Shown here: positions 7,023 to 8,110 of the stretch, piece after piece
How positions within the stretch are numbered: position 1 is the first letter of the stretch
Layout of the letters: the number at the start of each line of letters is the position of its first letter
Assembly: GCA_018822065.1 (NCBI GenBank)
Contig: JAHJKV010000361.1
Span: 1-8,110, forward strand
From: Pseudomonadota bacterium
GTDB taxonomy: Bacteria > Desulfobacterota > Desulfovibrionia > Desulfovibrionales > Desulfovibrionaceae
Length of the DNA stretch: 8,110 bases
Direction: 5' to 3'
The notes under the pieces: generated by a model
The model's input: the letters and a program-made list of their open reading frames with translations, nothing else
What the model was told of the DNA's origin: nothing
Databases searched by the model: none
Made by a program: the position numbers and the translations under genes

Positions 7023-7535
7023 ATGTCCCTTTATTCGTTGCGCATGTTTCTTCTGACCACCATGGTTGTACTGGTGTTTGCCGTTCCCGGCGCCCATGCC
7101 CAGAACAAGGTCGGATTCGTCAATACTCAGCGGTTGCTCGAAGAGACCTCCGTGGGGAGATCGGCCCAGGAGGACTTGGCCCGCCTGGGAAAGGAAAAAG
7201 ACCGTCAGATCAGTCTGTCTGCCCAGGGGATCAACGACCTGAAAAAACAGCTTTCCACCTCCGGACTTTCCAAAAATCAGAGCGCGGCGTTGCAGGACCG
7301 GCTCAAGGTGCTCTATGCCGATCATGACGAACTGGTAAAGAAAAGCAACGAGGACCTGCATTTCGAGGAGGCGCGTTTGATCCAGTTTATCCTCAAGCGG
7401 GCGGACAAGAGCCTGCGCAAGGTTGCTCAGGAACTCGGGTTTTCCATGGTCCTGACTGATCCGAATATTGTTGGCTACATTGATACGTCCGTGGACCTGA
7501 CAAACTTGATCATCAAGGAAATGAACGGAAAGTAG
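7023..7535 (+). CDS. OmpH/Skp-family periplasmic chaperone
   Basis: Skp-like proteins are periplasmic trimeric chaperones that hold unfolded outer-membrane proteins. The product is 170 residues (E. coli Skp 161). A signal peptide is visible: hydrophobic core about 9-22 and an AHA end at 24-26, giving likely cleavage before Q27. The mature start NKVGFVNTQRLLEE is the typical OmpH opening strand (the family K-x-x-V-D/N-x-x-x-L pattern). A charged helical region (about 44-135) is consistent with the coiled-coil arms, and the C-terminus VDLTNLIIKEMN resembles the family's closing strand and helix (D-[IL]-T). AAGGA (7006-7010) is 12 bases before the ATG, a slightly long spacing. It is one base from the next gene. 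Skp often sits beside bamA or lpxD; neither is here, so it could be a second paralogue. Symbol left blank because orthology to skp is not proved. Confidence 0.85.
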   Translation: MSLYSLRMFLLTTMVVLVFAVPGAHAQNKVGFVNTQRLLEETSVGRSAQEDLARLGKEKDRQISLSAQGINDLKKQLSTSGLSKNQSAALQDRLKVLYADHDELVKKSNEDLHFEEARLIQFILKRADKSLRKVAQELGFSMVLTDPNIVGYIDTSVDLTNLIIKEMNGK

Positions 7536-7536
7536 C

Positions 7537-8110
7537 ATGCCTGTCCTGAGAGCTTTTTTCATCGTATTGACCTTGTGTGTTCCCTTTGCCCTGCCCGCTG
7601 GTGCCGTTGATTGGGGGCGGACTATGACCCCGGAACGTCCCTTGAACGTTCGCGTTGGCCGCAGCCTCAATACGGACCGGGTGACCACCATCATGCCTGG
7701 CGAGAAATTTCGGGTGGACTTCGAAAAAAATGAATGGATAGCCATATTCCCGATGTCTGTTCCCGATCGGGACGAAGACCTTGCCCTCGGGTATGTCAAA
7801 ACTAAGTACATGAAGCCCATCGCAACATCGGATCCTGCGCAGGCTCAAACCGATGGTTCGACACAAGCTGACTGGGGGAAACTGCTTTCGCCCAAGGGCA
7901 TGCTTAACGTGCGCAAGACTCGTGATCGCGCGAGCGAACATATGGTCACCATTCGTCCAGGGCAGGTGGTTCGTGTGGATTTCCAGTCCGACGGCTGGTA
8001 TGCGGTCTTTCGACCCGAGGAGACAGTGCGCGACCTGAACCGGGCTCTTGGATATGCACGGGACACCTACCTGTATCCAGCCACCGCCGCACAACTCAGG
8101 CATAGCCGTA
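7537..8110 (+). CDS. Secreted SH3-like repeat protein (3' end outside window)
   Basis: No specific family name is recognised. 191 codons are open from the ATG at 7537 to the window edge, with no stop. The N-terminus has a signal peptide (basic R5, hydrophobic core about 6-20, AGA at 21-23, likely cleavage before V24). Two bacterial SH3-like units follow: W26 to about P94, and W113 to about P181, joined by a polar linker (S98-D112, rich in Q, T and A). Key matched positions lie exactly 87 residues apart: W26/W113, LNVR 36/123, PG 54/141, VDF 60/147, W67/W154, ALGY 83/170, P94/P181. Such domains commonly bind peptidoglycan or peptides, so a periplasmic wall-related role is inferred, not shown. 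The ATG follows the ompH stop by one base, with GGAA (7527-7530) as ribosome site, implying co-translation. Confidence 0.75.
   Translation, partial: MPVLRAFFIVLTLCVPFALPAGAVDWGRTMTPERPLNVRVGRSLNTDRVTTIMPGEKFRVDFEKNEWIAIFPMSVPDRDEDLALGYVKTKYMKPIATSDPAQAQTDGSTQADWGKLLSPKGMLNVRKTRDRASEHMVTIRPGQVVRVDFQSDGWYAVFRPEETVRDLNRALGYARDTYLYPATAAQLRHSR
7612..8110 (+). repeat. Two 87-codon SH3-like units in exact register
   Basis: Unit 1 runs 7612-7872 and unit 2 starts at 7873 and continues to the window edge. By eye about 27 residues are identical over about 70 compared, with no insertion or deletion needed. The similarity is mainly at protein level, so the duplication is old. The conserved core includes LNVR, PG, RVDF, a Trp, and a distinctive RD-x3-ALGY-x4-Y element that both units share. 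Confidence 0.8.

Noticed and set aside
7743..7760. CCCGATCGGG palindrome as a possible operator
   Set aside because: It lies inside the SH3-repeat coding sequence, is only ten bases long, and is a likely chance result in GC-rich DNA.
1..8110. CRISPR array, tRNA, rRNA, insertion sequence or defence system
   Set aside because: No regularly spaced repeats, cloverleaf-like or rRNA-like sequence, transposase motifs or terminal inverted repeats were seen; nearly all sequence is explained by core genes.

Overview
The window is a compact, mostly co-directional stretch of core bacterial genes. All seven genes are on the + strand, gaps are short and the bases look GC-rich. The set is folP (3' part), cdaA, cdaR/ybbR, glmM, galU, priA, an OmpH/Skp-family gene, and the start of an SH3-repeat gene. 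Having an OmpH/Skp chaperone points to a diderm (Gram-negative) cell. A c-di-AMP cyclase between folP and ybbR-glmM-galU is an arrangement I associate with Desulfovibrionales and related former Deltaproteobacteria. That assignment is inference from gene order and protein character, not from a search.

Layout. Positions 1-4562 look like one operon. It holds the C-terminal two thirds of dihydropteroate synthase, then the diadenylate cyclase CdaA, its membrane partner CdaR with three YbbR repeats, phosphoglucosamine mutase GlmM, and UTP-glucose-1-phosphate uridylyltransferase GalU. Gaps are 20, 1, 22 and 82 bases. A strong GC-rich hairpin with a short T-run (4576-4607) closes this block. priA (primosomal helicase, 774 aa) follows with its own Shine-Dalgarno sequence just downstream of the hairpin. 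After a 68-base gap with a plausible sigma-70-type promoter, a two-gene unit begins. Its first gene encodes a signal-peptide-bearing OmpH/Skp-like periplasmic chaperone. One base later comes a secreted protein built from an 87-residue SH3-like unit that repeats in exact register and runs off the window end.

How the genes work together. CdaA makes c-di-AMP. In Firmicutes, CdaR and GlmM are known to bind and modulate CdaA, tying the second messenger to the supply of glucosamine-1-phosphate for peptidoglycan and lipopolysaccharide. GalU adds UDP-glucose supply for envelope glycans. The front half is therefore an envelope-precursor and c-di-AMP module, carried here by an apparently Gram-negative organism. 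priA (replication restart) is a housekeeping neighbour with no obvious functional link. The last two genes are periplasmic and probably co-transcribed.

I see no CRISPR array, tRNA, rRNA, insertion sequence, phage gene or defence island, and no frameshift in the visible genes. The least ordinary items are the SH3-repeat protein paired with OmpH/Skp, the presence of the c-di-AMP module in a diderm, sequence divergence in PriA motifs, and a 15-base in-frame duplication near the end of galU.
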